42,361 nt of DNA from an uncultured Oscillospiraceae bacterium (GCA_944385545.1 CALWXQ010000010.1:1-42361); one strand, 5' to 3'. Positions 1 to 8,328 are shown, counted from the first letter of the stretch. Numbers and translations: made by a program. Notes: a model not told the origin generated them from the letters alone.

Positions 1-253
1 TAGGAAGAAACGCAAGACGCTCTTAGGACCGCAGTGCAGCCGCTTGACTGTAAATCATAGAATATGGCACGGAAGGACAATGTTGATGTGGCTATATCTT
101 AGCTTAATTTTTTGGTTAATATTATCAAAAATAAAGCTGGAAATTCCAAATCAGATCGTGTAAAATATAAGGCATCAGCAGGGGGGAGGAGAGCACCCCC
201 TGTACGTCTTGCGGACAAAGGCAGGACAAAACCTAAGAAAGGAAGTGCGTTTA
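1..253. other. Upstream region of the sugar symporter gene
   Basis: No gene is supported here. The stretch is clearly more AT-rich than the genes that follow. A T-run and A-run pair around 109-133 could form a weak hairpin that ends transcription from outside the window. A TAAAAT box at 161-166 has a poor -35 partner (TGGAAA, 138-143) at 17-bp spacing and may be the promoter of the following operon, possibly activator-dependent. A GA-rich ribosome binding site (AAGAAAGGAAG) sits at about 234-244. Confidence 0.35.
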
Positions 254-1657
254 ATGGAAAAAAACACCAAGCCTGCTGTCAAACCCTTTGGTATGGCAGA
301 CAAACTGGGATATGCGTTAGGTGATTTCGGCAACGATTTTACCTTTATGCTGTCCTCCATGTTCATGATGAAGTTCTACACCGATGTGATGGGGGTCGAG
401 CCTGCCATCGTCGGCACGCTGATGATGCTTGCCCGATTTGTTGACGCGATCACCGACGTGTCCATGGGTCAGATCGTTGACCGGTCGAAGCCTACCAAGG
501 ATGGTAAATTCAAACCGTGGCTGCGCCGGATGTGCGGCCCTGTGGCCATCGCTTCCTTCTTGATCTATCAGTCCTCCTTTGCCGATATGGCGATGGGATT
601 CAAGATCTTCTGGATGTTCCTGACCTATCTGCTGTGGGGCTCCATTTTCTACACCGCCATCAACATTCCCTACGGCTCCATGGCTTCCGCCATCTCCTCC
701 AACCCCGATGACCGGGCGCAGCTCTCCACCTTCCGCAACATCGGCGCCACCATGGCCAGCCTGGTCATCGGCACCGGCACACCTCTGCTCGCCTATGAAG
801 TGGTCAACGGCGCCACCGTGCTCTCCGGTACCCGTATGACCATCATTGCCGGTGTGTTCTCTGTCTGCGGCATCATCTGCCATCTGCTTTGCTTCAACCT
901 GGTCACAGAGCGTGTTCAGATCCCCCAGAACACCAGCAAGCTGGACATCGGCAAGATGCTCAAGAGCATTGCCACCAACCGCTCCCTGCTGGGCATCATC
1001 GCGGCGGCTATTTTGCTGCTTCTGGGTCTGCTGGGCATGAGCGGCATGGCGCCCTATGTCTATCCGGTGTATTACAGCAGCGGCACTGCGCAGTCCGCTT
1101 CCTCCTTCATCAGCAACATTGCGGTGCTGCTGGTCTGCGCCCCTCTGGCGGCGAAGATCGCCTCCAAGGTGGGCAAGAAGGAGATGTCCTGGGTTTCCTG
1201 CCTGATCGGCGCGGGGATCTGGCTCCTGTGCATGGTGGTGCGGCCCGAGAGCCCCTGGGTCTTTGTGGCCTTCTATACCCTGGCCTACGTGGCCCTGGGC
1301 ATGTTCAACACCGTTGTCTGGGCCATGATCACCGACGTCATTGACGACGCCGAGGTGAAAAACGGCATCCGGGAGGACGGCACCATTTACTCTGTTTACT
1401 CCTTTGCCAGAAAGCTGGGTCAGGCCCTGTCCTCGGGCATGATCGGCGGTCTGCTCACCGCTGTGGGCTACGACGAAGTGATTGCCGCTGCCCCGGCCCA
1501 GTATCCGGAGGTTCTGGAGAACGTCTTCAATCTGGCCTGCCTGATCCCGGCCATCGGCCTGGTGGCTGTGTCCCTGGCGCTGCTGTTCCTGTATCCGCTG
1601 AACAAGAAGCGGGTGGACGCCAACGCCGCGTTCCTGGCCAATAAGCGGGCCAAGTAA
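254..1657 (+). CDS. GPH-family (MFS) sugar:cation symporter
   Basis: A 467-residue polytopic membrane protein with about 12 hydrophobic segments, the usual size for glycoside-pentoside-hexuronide:cation symporters (MelB/XynP/UidB type). Near residues 68-90 it carries the family motif after helix 2 (DVSMGQIVDRS...TKDGKFKPW), with the conserved Asp-Arg and the Lys-Phe-x-Pro-Trp end. The N-terminal motif GYALGDFGNDF is also typical. It probably imports a plant or host glycoside with Na+ or H+. I chose the ATG at 254 because AAGGAAG lies 10 bp upstream; the frame stays open to 209 without a ribosome binding site there. The GH3 gene starts 12 bp downstream, so the two form a transport-plus-hydrolysis operon. 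The substrate cannot be read from the sequence. Confidence 0.88.
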   Translation: MEKNTKPAVKPFGMADKLGYALGDFGNDFTFMLSSMFMMKFYTDVMGVEPAIVGTLMMLARFVDAITDVSMGQIVDRSKPTKDGKFKPWLRRMCGPVAIASFLIYQSSFADMAMGFKIFWMFLTYLLWGSIFYTAINIPYGSMASAISSNPDDRAQLSTFRNIGATMASLVIGTGTPLLAYEVVNGATVLSGTRMTIIAGVFSVCGIICHLLCFNLVTERVQIPQNTSKLDIGKMLKSIATNRSLLGIIAAAILLLLGLLGMSGMAPYVYPVYYSSGTAQSASSFISNIAVLLVCAPLAAKIASKVGKKEMSWVSCLIGAGIWLLCMVVRPESPWVFVAFYTLAYVALGMFNTVVWAMITDVIDDAEVKNGIREDGTIYSVYSFARKLGQALSSGMIGGLLTAVGYDEVIAAAPAQYPEVLENVFNLACLIPAIGLVAVSLALLFLYPLNKKRVDANAAFLANKRAK

Positions 1658-1669
1658 GGGAGAAACGCA

Positions 1670-3913
1670 ATGGCAAAAAAAGCATCTGATCATGTAAAAT
1701 ACTATTCCAATCCCAACGGCCCGGTGATCGGCACCGTCAGCCGCCGGATTCTGGAGCACGACGGACTGTACTTTAAGGATCTGGACGGCAGTGGGGAATT
1801 CAAGCCCTATGACGACTGGCGTCTGCCCCCGGAGGAGCGGGCAGCGGCCTATGTCAAGACGCTGACGGTGGATGAGAAGATCGCCCAGCTGTTTATCTCC
1901 GACTGGCGCATGGGCAAATACCTGCAGCAGTTTCCGGAGCATACCCCCCAGCTGGACGAGTCCGGCACCTTGGACGACGCGTCCTTCAGCGGCAAGACCA
2001 TTTTCGGGAAGCAGAACCTCCCCGGCACCACGGAGCTGATCCAGAAATGGTTTGCCCGCCATCTGATCCTGCGAGCCAATCCCACTCCGGAGGATCTGAC
2101 GGACTGGCTCAACCAGCTCCACGCTGTGGCGGAGGAATGCGAGCACTTTGTGCCGGTACAGGTGGCGTCCAACTCCAGAAACGAAAACGGCGAAGTGGTC
2201 TTCGGCATGAATGACGCCGCCGGTGTCTTCGCCGCCTGGCCGGGCACCATGGGCATTGCTGCGGCGGTGAAGGGGGACAGCATCGACCTGGTGGATGATT
2301 TTGCCGACTGCATCCGCCGGGAATGGGACGCCACCGGTCTGAAAAAGGGCTATATGTATATGGCCGACGTGATGACCGATCCCAGATGGCAGCGTACCTA
2401 CGGCACCTTCGGCGAGGATCCGGAGCTGATCTGCCAGATCTTCCGGCGGATCATTCCCAAGATCCAGGGCAGCGAAGAAGGGGTGACCTCTGACGGCGTC
2501 GCCATGACTGTGAAGCACTTCCCCGGCGGCGGCGCCCGGGAGAACGGCTTCGATCCCCACTATCAGATGGGCCAGTGGAACGTCTACCAGACGGAGGGCT
2601 CCCTGGAGAAGTACCATATTCCCGGCTTCCAGGTGGCTGTTGACTGCAACGCGTCTTCCATTATGCCTTACTACGCCAAGCCTGCCAAAGACAAGAGCGC
2701 TCCCCAGACCGACAAAAACGGCGATCCCATGCCCATGCTTCCCTACGGATTTGCCTACAACAAGCCCTTCATTGACGGCCTGCTGCGCCGGCAGATGGGC
2801 TTCCGGGGCTATGTCAATTCCGACACCGGTATCGTGCACAACATGAGTTGGGGCGTGGAAATGCTGGACAAGCCGGAGCGCATCGGCTTTGCGGTGAACA
2901 ACGCCGGTGTGGATCTGATCAGCGGCCTGTTTGACAACGCCTACGGCCGGGAGGCCTATGACCGGGCTGTCAACGGCTATTATGACACCCATCCGGTGCC
3001 GGAGGGCTTCACCAAGGAGGAATTGGTGCTCACCGATCAGGCGCTGGATCGGGCGGTTGCCAGAACTCTGACGGAGATGTTCCGGCTGGGAATGTTTGAG
3101 AACCCCTACCGGGATCCCCAAAAGGCGGCGCAGGTCATTGCCAACCAGGCGGACTGGGACAAGGCCATGGACGTCCACCGCAAGAGCGTGGTGCTGCTGA
3201 AAAATGACGGCGTGCTGCCTCTGACCCAGGACAAGCTCACCGGGAAGAAGGTCTATGCCGCCTGCTTCCACAAGAAAGCCGACGCGGCCAAGACCGCAAC
3301 AGACGCTCTGCGCCAGCAGCTGGCGGGTCAGATGGAGTTGACGGAGGAGTACCAGGAGGCGGACATTGCCCTGCTGCTGCTCAATCCCTCCTCCGGCGAA
3401 TACTTCAATGCCACCCCCGGCTACCTGGAGCTGGATCTGTGCGACGGGAAGGAAGTTCCGGATGTGGACAATGAAGGCCGTCCCACGGACAAGACCCACA
3501 AGGAAACCACTCTGGCCAACGTGGATCAAATCCGGCAGATCGCTGAGGCTGTCCACGGCAACGGCGGCAAGGTGGTTGCCAATGTGAACGTGACCCTGGC
3601 CTGGCAGGTGGGGAATGTGGAGCCTTACTGCGACGGCTTCCTGGCTGGATTTGACACTTATGTTTCCGCGATCCTGGATGTGATCCTGGGACGGTTCGCG
3701 CCGGTGGGCAGGCTGCCCATCACCCTGCCCCGAGGGGACGAGGTGCTGAAGGTGGACGCCAACGGCGTCTGCGTCAGCCCCAACGATGTACCCGGATTTG
3801 ATAAGGATCTGTATATGCCCGAAGAGCTGAAGGATGAAAACGGCAAGGCCTACGCCTACCGGGACAGCAGCGGAAGCTACTACGAAATGAACTTCGGCCT
3901 GAGCTACGAATAA
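1670..3913 (+). CDS. Glycoside hydrolase family 3 (beta-glucosidase/beta-xylosidase type)
   Basis: A 747-residue protein without a signal peptide, so it should act in the cytoplasm on what the adjacent symporter imports. The N-terminal (beta/alpha)8 domain has the GH3 marker KHFPGGG near residue 281. A later FRGYVNSDTG segment occupies the place of the catalytic nucleophile motif, with Asp385 as the likely nucleophile. The C-terminal half (about 480-700) fits the alpha/beta sandwich domain, including SVVLLKNDGVLPL and GRLPITLPRG. The nucleophile is in a Ser-Asp-Thr-Gly context instead of the common Ser-Asp-Trp/Tyr, and a segment around residues 345-365 (SAPQTDKNGDPMP) lies just before it. The ATG at 1670 has GGGAGAA upstream. 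Substrate specificity is unknown; a beta-glucoside or beta-xyloside is most likely. Confidence 0.85.
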   Translation: MAKKASDHVKYYSNPNGPVIGTVSRRILEHDGLYFKDLDGSGEFKPYDDWRLPPEERAAAYVKTLTVDEKIAQLFISDWRMGKYLQQFPEHTPQLDESGTLDDASFSGKTIFGKQNLPGTTELIQKWFARHLILRANPTPEDLTDWLNQLHAVAEECEHFVPVQVASNSRNENGEVVFGMNDAAGVFAAWPGTMGIAAAVKGDSIDLVDDFADCIRREWDATGLKKGYMYMADVMTDPRWQRTYGTFGEDPELICQIFRRIIPKIQGSEEGVTSDGVAMTVKHFPGGGARENGFDPHYQMGQWNVYQTEGSLEKYHIPGFQVAVDCNASSIMPYYAKPAKDKSAPQTDKNGDPMPMLPYGFAYNKPFIDGLLRRQMGFRGYVNSDTGIVHNMSWGVEMLDKPERIGFAVNNAGVDLISGLFDNAYGREAYDRAVNGYYDTHPVPEGFTKEELVLTDQALDRAVARTLTEMFRLGMFENPYRDPQKAAQVIANQADWDKAMDVHRKSVVLLKNDGVLPLTQDKLTGKKVYAACFHKKADAAKTATDALRQQLAGQMELTEEYQEADIALLLLNPSSGEYFNATPGYLELDLCDGKEVPDVDNEGRPTDKTHKETTLANVDQIRQIAEAVHGNGGKVVANVNVTLAWQVGNVEPYCDGFLAGFDTYVSAILDVILGRFAPVGRLPITLPRGDEVLKVDANGVCVSPNDVPGFDKDLYMPEELKDENGKAYAYRDSSGSYYEMNFGLSYE

Positions 3914-3940
3914 CCGGCTCCCGCGAGACTGCCACAGAAA

Positions 3941-3977
3941 TGCCCCCCGGATCGGACTGCTTCCGATCCGGGGGGCA
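3941..3977. terminator. Strong hairpin between convergent GH3 and DUF2500 genes
   Basis: A perfect 15-bp stem (left arm 3941-3955, right arm 3963-3977) with a 7-nt loop. There is no T-run on the + side. On the - side the stem is followed by TTTCTG, so it best serves the DUF2500 gene and may act on both strands. Confidence 0.65.
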
Positions 3978-4041
3978 TATTGCGCTTCCGGGAGGACATG
4001 CCGGGGCGTCGCCTGGGCGCGTTCCTGTCGAGGGGCAGGCG

Positions 4042-4395
4042 TTACTGCCGGGCGAATCCCAGATAGCGGGTGCCTTGGAAGGTCAGCTTACCCCGGTTGC
4101 CTTCCACCAGCATCCCGTATTCGGATCCGGAAACGGGAAGCTCCATGCGGTCGCCGCTTTCAAACTGGAAGGTGACATAGTAGGTGGTGGAAAAATGGCT
4201 GCCATGGCTGGTACCGTGACGAGACATGTGGCCCCGTTTGGCTACCACGGTGGCCTCCACGGTGAGCCTGGGGGAGTGGTTATTTTTGTTCCACTGTCCG
4301 ATGCTCTGCACTACGTTGACGACAAATATCCCCAGCACCAGAAAGAATACGATAAAAAATAGGATCTCAAATCCGCCGCCAAAGAAAAAGCCCAT
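4042..4395 (-). CDS. DUF2500 family membrane protein
   Basis: A 117-residue protein with one N-terminal membrane helix (about residues 10-30, FEILFFIVFFLVLGIFVVNVVQ). It is followed by a soluble beta-rich domain containing VEATVVAKR, TTYYVTFQFESGDRMELPV, a GMLVEGNRGKLTFQGTRYLGF-like end and the SGSEYG motif. This matches the DUF2500 family, whose function is not known. Two ATGs are possible, 4401 and 4395. I prefer 4395 because GGAG lies about 9 nt upstream of it but only 3 nt from the other. The gene stands alone, divergent from the GntR operon across the hairpin-rich interval and convergent with GH3. Confidence 0.8.
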   Translation of the reverse strand: MGFFFGGGFEILFFIVFFLVLGIFVVNVVQSIGQWNKNNHSPRLTVEATVVAKRGHMSRHGTSHGSHFSTTYYVTFQFESGDRMELPVSGSEYGMLVEGNRGKLTFQGTRYLGFARQ

Positions 4396-4439
4396 GGTCA
4401 TCTCTCCTTCCCAAAATACAGGCCTTTGCAGATAGGTCT

Positions 4440-4445
4440 ATTATA
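4440..4445 (-). promoter_or_regulatory. Possible -10 box of the DUF2500 gene
   Basis: A TATAAT box on the - strand about 45 nt upstream of the DUF2500 start. The -35 region is poor (TTTTGT at 16 bp). It sits at the edge of the inverted-repeat island, so the island's outermost repeat overlaps the promoter. Confidence 0.35.
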
Positions 4446-4455
4446 ACGGGTACAG

Positions 4456-4917
4456 AATAACACAAAATAGCTTAAAAGCCAAGGCTTTCCGCTTCCTTTC
4501 GTGTTATTCGGGCGCAAGGTTTTTGCTCTAAAACGAGCAAAAACCTTGCGCCTACTTATCCGGCATGGTGCGCCATGCCGGATAAGATACCCATTGATTG
4601 CTGTCTGAATTCCATAAAAGCAGTTAAAAAACACCGCTTTTATGGAATTACACACCTTCGGTGTGTGACAGACCGTCGAAAAAGCTTCGCAGAATTTGCC
4701 GCTGCAGCGGCAAATCAAATTTGAATCATTTTCCGCTGGGGCGTGTACCTGGCGGAAAATACCTATCAGGCTGCTTTTTGTGCGAGTTGTGCGCCGTAGG
4801 CGCACAAGGAGTGCGCGCAGCAGACTGCAAAAATCTGTCGGAAAGTCCCGAAGGGGATTTTCGACAGCCAGTTACACACCTTCGGTGTGTGAATAAGTCG
4901 TTATCACGACTTATTCA
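4456..4917. repeat. Island of consecutive inverted repeats (unknown function)
   Basis: About 460 bp containing at least eleven inverted repeats, almost end to end. The arms are: 4456-4463/4501-4508; 4475-4480/4483-4488; 4511-4528/4535-4552 (18 bp, perfect); 4555-4568/4573-4586 (14 bp); 4608-4621/4636-4649 (14 bp); 4650-4656/4660-4666; 4694-4715 (22-bp palindrome); 4728-4736/4752-4760; 4787-4795/4799-4807; 4835-4840/4862-4867; 4874-4880/4884-4890; 4890-4901/4906-4917 (12 bp). The pair 4603-4607/4669-4673 closes two of these into a possible three-way junction. The hairpin TTACACACCTTCGGTGTGTG occurs twice (4649 and 4873, differing only at the flanks). Flanking genes are transcribed away from it, so these are not ordinary terminators. 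No convincing ORF is present. Confidence 0.8.
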
Positions 4918-5015
4918 ACAGACATTATTATAGTGAAACGCGACGCCGTTTGCAATACCCGAGGGGAGCTTAAGAAAATCTTTAACAATACCGCCCGTTT
5001 TTTTCTGCGGGGGGC
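4918..5015. other. Spacer between hairpin island and gntR promoter
   Basis: No gene. A G-rich run follows a T7 run (about 4998-5014), giving a weak CCGC...GCGG hairpin just before the -35 box of the GntR operon. I see nothing else. Confidence 0.4.
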
Positions 5016-5044
5016 TTGACAAAACTGTGTGATTGTGTTATTGT
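5016..5044 (+). promoter_or_regulatory. Promoter of the GntR-ABC operon
   Basis: A perfect TTGACA -35 (5016-5021), 17-bp spacer and TATTGT -10 (5039-5044). The -10 lies inside the left arm of the palindromic operator. Confidence 0.8.
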
Positions 5045-5068
5045 ATTAATGCACTAATACAATAACAC
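5035..5068. promoter_or_regulatory. GntR/YtrA-type operator palindrome
   Basis: A perfect 14-bp inverted repeat (GTGTTATTGTATTA at 5035-5048 and its complement at 5055-5068) with a 6-bp spacer. It covers the -10 box and the probable start point, and ends a few bases before the ribosome binding site. The position predicts autorepression by the GntR protein encoded immediately downstream. Confidence 0.85.
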
Positions 5069-5081
5069 AAAGGAGGGAACT

Positions 5082-5444
5082 ATGGAATGGAAATTTGCCG
5101 GTGATCAGCCGGTATATCAGCAGATCATGGCCACCATCCGGGGGGCGATCCTGCAAGGAGAGCTGCTCCCGGGGAAGAAGATCCCGTCGGTGCGGGATCT
5201 GGCGGCCCAGGCCCGGGTAAATCCCAATACCGTACAGCGGGCCTTAACGGAACTGGAGCGGGAGGGACTGCTCCTCAGCGGCGGGACCAGCGGCCGCAGC
5301 GTCACGGAGGATCAGCAGACGCTGGAAGCCATGCGGGAAGAAACCTTGAAGGAGCTGGCCCGGGAGTGCGTGGAAAAATTCCGGGTATTCGGCGTGTCCG
5401 CGGAGCAGGCGGCGCAGCTGATACGAACCTTGGAGGAGGAATGA
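5082..5444 (+). CDS. GntR family regulator, YtrA subfamily
   Basis: A 120-residue protein with the GntR winged helix-turn-helix (about residues 10-75: QPVYQQIMATIRGAILQGELLPGKKIPSVRDLA then VNPNTVQRALTELEREGLL). A short helical C-terminal tail replaces a large effector domain, which is the YtrA layout. These regulators normally repress their own operon of ABC transporter genes, often induced by cell-envelope stress. Here the order is regulator, ATPase, membrane protein. The ATG at 5082 follows AAGGAGGG. The stop overlaps the ATPase start (ATGA), showing translational coupling. The long operator at 5035-5068 is its likely binding site. Confidence 0.9.
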   Translation: MEWKFAGDQPVYQQIMATIRGAILQGELLPGKKIPSVRDLAAQARVNPNTVQRALTELEREGLLLSGGTSGRSVTEDQQTLEAMREETLKELARECVEKFRVFGVSAEQAAQLIRTLEEE

Positions 5445-6160
5445 TTTTGGAACAATATACGTTACAGACCCGGGGACTGACCAAGACCTACCCCGGCGCC
5501 GTGGCCTTGCGGGATCTGGAGCTGAATCTGCCCAAGGGGAAGATCATCGGTCTGCTTGGCCCCAACGGCAGCGGCAAGACCACCCTGATCAAGCTGGTGG
5601 CGGGACTGCTGACGCCCACCGGCGGGGAGATCACCGTTTGCGGCAAGCCGGTGGGGCCGCAGACAAAAGCTCTGATATCCTACCTGCCTGACCGGCCTTA
5701 CTTTGGCAAGCAGGGGAAGGTGGCGGAGCAGCTGGACTTTTTTGAGGATTTCTATCAGGATTTCAGCCGCCTGCGGGCGGAGCGGATGCTTCAGGAGCTG
5801 GGAATCTCTCCCCAGAGCAGATTCCGGGAGCTGTCCAAGGGCAACCAGGAGAAGGTGCAGCTGGTGCTGGTGATGTCCCGCCGGGCGAAGCTCTACCTGC
5901 TGGATGAGCCAATCGGCGGTGTGGATCCGGCGGCCCGGGACTACATCCTCAATACCATTCTGAATAACTTTGACCAGGACGGCACCATCGTCATCTCCAC
6001 CCATCTCATCGCCGATGTGGAGCAGGTGCTGGACGAATTCGTATTCCTGCACCAGGGCCGCATTGTTCGCAGCGGCAACGTGGATCAGGCGCGGGAGGAA
6101 ACCGGCAAATCGCTGGATGAACTGTTCCGGGAGGTGTTCAAATGTTTACCAAATTGCTGA
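5441..6160 (+). CDS. ABC transporter ATP-binding protein (YtrB/EcsA-like)
   Basis: A 239-residue ATPase with Walker A GPNGSGKT (40-47), an unusual signature LSKGNQEK (131-138), Walker B LYLLDEP (151-157) and a switch His in STHL near 186. The LSKGNQEK signature instead of LSGGQ is common in ABC-2-type exporters of the YtrB/antibiotic-efflux group. It should power the membrane protein encoded next, whose start codon lies inside this gene (19-nt overlap). The start at 5441 overlaps the gntR stop and has GGAGGAGGA upstream. Substrate unknown; the GntR/YtrA context suggests envelope stress or peptide export. Confidence 0.88.
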   Translation: MILEQYTLQTRGLTKTYPGAVALRDLELNLPKGKIIGLLGPNGSGKTTLIKLVAGLLTPTGGEITVCGKPVGPQTKALISYLPDRPYFGKQGKVAEQLDFFEDFYQDFSRLRAERMLQELGISPQSRFRELSKGNQEKVQLVLVMSRRAKLYLLDEPIGGVDPAARDYILNTILNNFDQDGTIVISTHLIADVEQVLDEFVFLHQGRIVRSGNVDQAREETGKSLDELFREVFKCLPNC

Positions 6161-6954
6161 AGCATGATTTCCGGGCAGTCCGGGGGATCTTGGGGCTGCT
6201 GTGCCTGATCTGCCTTGGCTCCGGCGTCCTGGGCTGCGGCGCTCTGCGGGTGCTGGAAGGGTTGGAAGGGAACGATCTGCTGTTGTTCCTGGCGGTTTTG
6301 GCTGTGATGGCCGGCGCTTTGTCCCTGATCATCAGCGGCGTGGCGACGCAGTTTGTAACCCTGGCCCACTTCTACCAGAGCCGGTTTACCGACCGGGGAT
6401 ATTTGACCTTCACGCTGCCGGTAACGAACCATGAAAACATTCTGTCGGCTTACGTCAACTGTATTATTGGATGTGTCATTGGCATGGCCACCGTGTGTGT
6501 CTCCTTCCTTACAATGCTGTTCTTCGGCATTCAGGAGCTGGATGGTCAGCGGCTCAGTCTGCTGGAAAACCTGTTCCCCACCATAGGCAATGTTCTGGAT
6601 CTGTTTGGCTGGGGGAACGCGGCGATGACGGCGGCATATTTGATCATCGGCATTCTGACAGAGGAGCTTGTAATCATGCTGGCCATTACCATTGGCTCAG
6701 TCCTGGCGCGAAAGCACAAAATTCTGGCGGCAGTGGCGGTTTATTACGGCATTCATATGGGTATGTCCCTGGTGATGACCCTGGCGGGGCTTCTGCCCCT
6801 GGCCGTGGTGGCCGGGAATACGCCGTCGGAGGCGGCTGATGGCAGCGTATATGCCGCGCTGATGGTTCCCCAGATCCTAATTACCCTGGCCATTGGCTTG
6901 GGGAGCTATTTCCTGATGCACTACCTGGTAAGCAAGAAGCTGAATCTGAATTGA
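6142..6954 (+). CDS. ABC transporter membrane subunit (ABC-2-like)
   Basis: A 270-residue protein with about six hydrophobic segments (roughly residues 18-40, 48-78, 105-130, 155-180, 185-220 and 235-265) and a short charged N-terminus. There is no ATPase motif, so it is the permease partner of the preceding ATPase. It starts inside the ATPase gene, with GGAGGTG just upstream of the ATG at 6142. It resembles membrane subunits of GntR-linked ABC systems in gut Clostridia; the exact family and substrate are not clear. The operon ends at a clean intrinsic terminator downstream. Confidence 0.8.
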   Translation: MFTKLLKHDFRAVRGILGLLCLICLGSGVLGCGALRVLEGLEGNDLLLFLAVLAVMAGALSLIISGVATQFVTLAHFYQSRFTDRGYLTFTLPVTNHENILSAYVNCIIGCVIGMATVCVSFLTMLFFGIQELDGQRLSLLENLFPTIGNVLDLFGWGNAAMTAAYLIIGILTEELVIMLAITIGSVLARKHKILAAVAVYYGIHMGMSLVMTLAGLLPLAVVAGNTPSEAADGSVYAALMVPQILITLAIGLGSYFLMHYLVSKKLNLN

Positions 6955-6995
6955 CCGCGGCATCCGCCGGCGGGGATACACGGGTTCCTGAACGA

Positions 6996-7030
6996 CCCCG
7001 GCGCCGGATATGGCGCCGGGGTTGTTTTTT
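6996..7030 (+). terminator. Intrinsic terminator of the GntR-ABC operon
   Basis: A perfect 10-bp GC stem (6996-7005/7012-7021) with a 6-nt loop, followed by TTGTTTTTT. This is a textbook rho-independent terminator. Confidence 0.9.
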
Positions 7031-7093
7031 GCGGCATGGTCCTGGCGGGCAGCAAGGAGGAGGATTTTGTTCCCGGAAATCCGGAAGCGCATG

Positions 7094-7122
7094 TTGCAAG
7101 CTGCATGGATCTGTACTATAAT
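7094..7122 (+). promoter_or_regulatory. Promoter of the phosphotransferase gene
   Basis: TTGCAA (7094-7099), 17-bp spacer, perfect TATAAT (7117-7122), about 80 nt before the start codon. Confidence 0.75.
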
Positions 7123-7203
7123 ATGCAATATGCGCGAAACAGAAAATTCCGTTTTCAGACATTTGGAGATGGAGGCGACACTTGTCCACAAGGAGGAAAT
7201 ACA

Positions 7204-8328
7204 ATGGCCCAAGTTTTCGTTCCCGATCAGGATCCCGTGGTAGCGCAGGTTCTTGCGGCGTACGCGTTTCCCGATACGCTTCTGGGCGCCGTTCGCTATG
7301 GCCATGGCCATATCAACGATACCTTCTGCGTGCTGTGCCAGCCCCGGGAGGGGGGCACAGTTCGGTTCATCCTGCAAGGGCTTTCCCTGGCGGCGTTTCC
7401 CAACCCCCAGGAGCTGATGGAAAATTTCATCGGCATTACCTCCTTCCTCCGCAGGAAGATCCTTGCCGGAGGCGGAGATCCTCTGCGGGAGACCCTGAGC
7501 CTGGTGAAAACCAGAGACGGAAAGGATTTCTACACCGACGCCACCGGCAAGGTGTGGCGGCTGATGCCCTTTATTGAAAATACCCAATGCTTCCAAAGTG
7601 CCACACCGGAGCTGTTTGAGGCTTCCGCCCGGGCCTTCGGCAGGTTCCAGTACATGCTCCGGGATTACCCCGCCCAGACCCTCCACGAGACCATTGTGAA
7701 TTTCCACAACACGGAGGACCGGTTTGCCAAGTTTGTGGTAGCCCTGGAAGCGGACAAACACAACCGGGCAAGGGACATTCCGGAGCAGATCCGGTTCGTC
7801 CTGGATCGGAAGGCAGACTGTTCAGTGGCGCTGCAGGCCCTGCGGGACGGGAAGCTCCCTCTGCGGGTCACCCACAACGATACCAAGCTGAACAATGTTT
7901 TGATCGACCGGGACACCCGTCAGGGCATTTGCGTCATTGACCTGGACACTACTATGCCCGGCCTGTCCATCAACGACTTCGGCGACTCCATCCGATCCGG
8001 CGCAAACCATTGCCGGGAGGACGAGAAGGATCTGACTAAGGTCAATTTCGACCTTGCCCTGTATGAGGCGTATACCCGGGGCTTCCTGGAGGCTGCCCAG
8101 AGCAGCCTGACACCGGCGGAGCTGGACTATCTGCCCTGGGGAGCCAGACTGATGACCCTGGAATGCGGCATCCGATTCCTGACGGACTACCTGAACGGGG
8201 ATCATTACTTCCACATCCAATATCCCGGGCAGAATCTGGATCGCGCCCGCACGCAGTTCAAGCTGGTAACGGATATGGAACAGCAATTTGACGCGATGGC
8301 GGCGGTGGTCGCCAAATACGGCGGCTGA
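7204..8328 (+). CDS. APH-fold phosphotransferase (NahK-like sugar kinase candidate)
   Basis: A 374-residue kinase of the aminoglycoside phosphotransferase/choline kinase fold. The catalytic loop is HNDTKLNN (His224, Asp226, Asn231) and the metal-binding motif is DLDT (Asp246, Asp248), in the expected order and spacing. Family members of this length in gut bacteria include N-acetylhexosamine 1-kinases, which feed the lacto-N-biose/galacto-N-biose pathway; other members act on other small alcohols. There is no neighbouring phosphorylase or nucleotidyltransferase, so the substrate remains open. The ATG at 7204 follows AAGGAGGAAA. The gene is flanked by its own promoter and by the Bce-type locus, so it is probably monocistronic. 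Confidence 0.78.
   Translation: MAQVFVPDQDPVVAQVLAAYAFPDTLLGAVRYGHGHINDTFCVLCQPREGGTVRFILQGLSLAAFPNPQELMENFIGITSFLRRKILAGGGDPLRETLSLVKTRDGKDFYTDATGKVWRLMPFIENTQCFQSATPELFEASARAFGRFQYMLRDYPAQTLHETIVNFHNTEDRFAKFVVALEADKHNRARDIPEQIRFVLDRKADCSVALQALRDGKLPLRVTHNDTKLNNVLIDRDTRQGICVIDLDTTMPGLSINDFGDSIRSGANHCREDEKDLTKVNFDLALYEAYTRGFLEAAQSSLTPAELDYLPWGARLMTLECGIRFLTDYLNGDHYFHIQYPGQNLDRARTQFKLVTDMEQQFDAMAAVVAKYGG

Noticed and set aside
317..3556. A 1079-codon open frame on the - strand across the symporter and GH3 genes
   Set aside because: It is a GC-rich antisense shadow of two well-supported genes, with low-complexity composition and no recognisable domain. The same applies to long antisense frames opposite rpoB, rpoC, prfC and fusA.
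4398..4805. A 135-codon - strand frame over the hairpin island
   Set aside because: It has no good ribosome binding site, its codons are dictated by inverted repeats, and it runs into the DUF2500 promoter. The repeats are the real signal.
4456..4917. The hairpin island as an integron attC array or a CRISPR array
   Set aside because: No integrase, no gene cassettes, and no regularly spaced direct repeats with unique spacers. The repeats are inverted and of different sequence.
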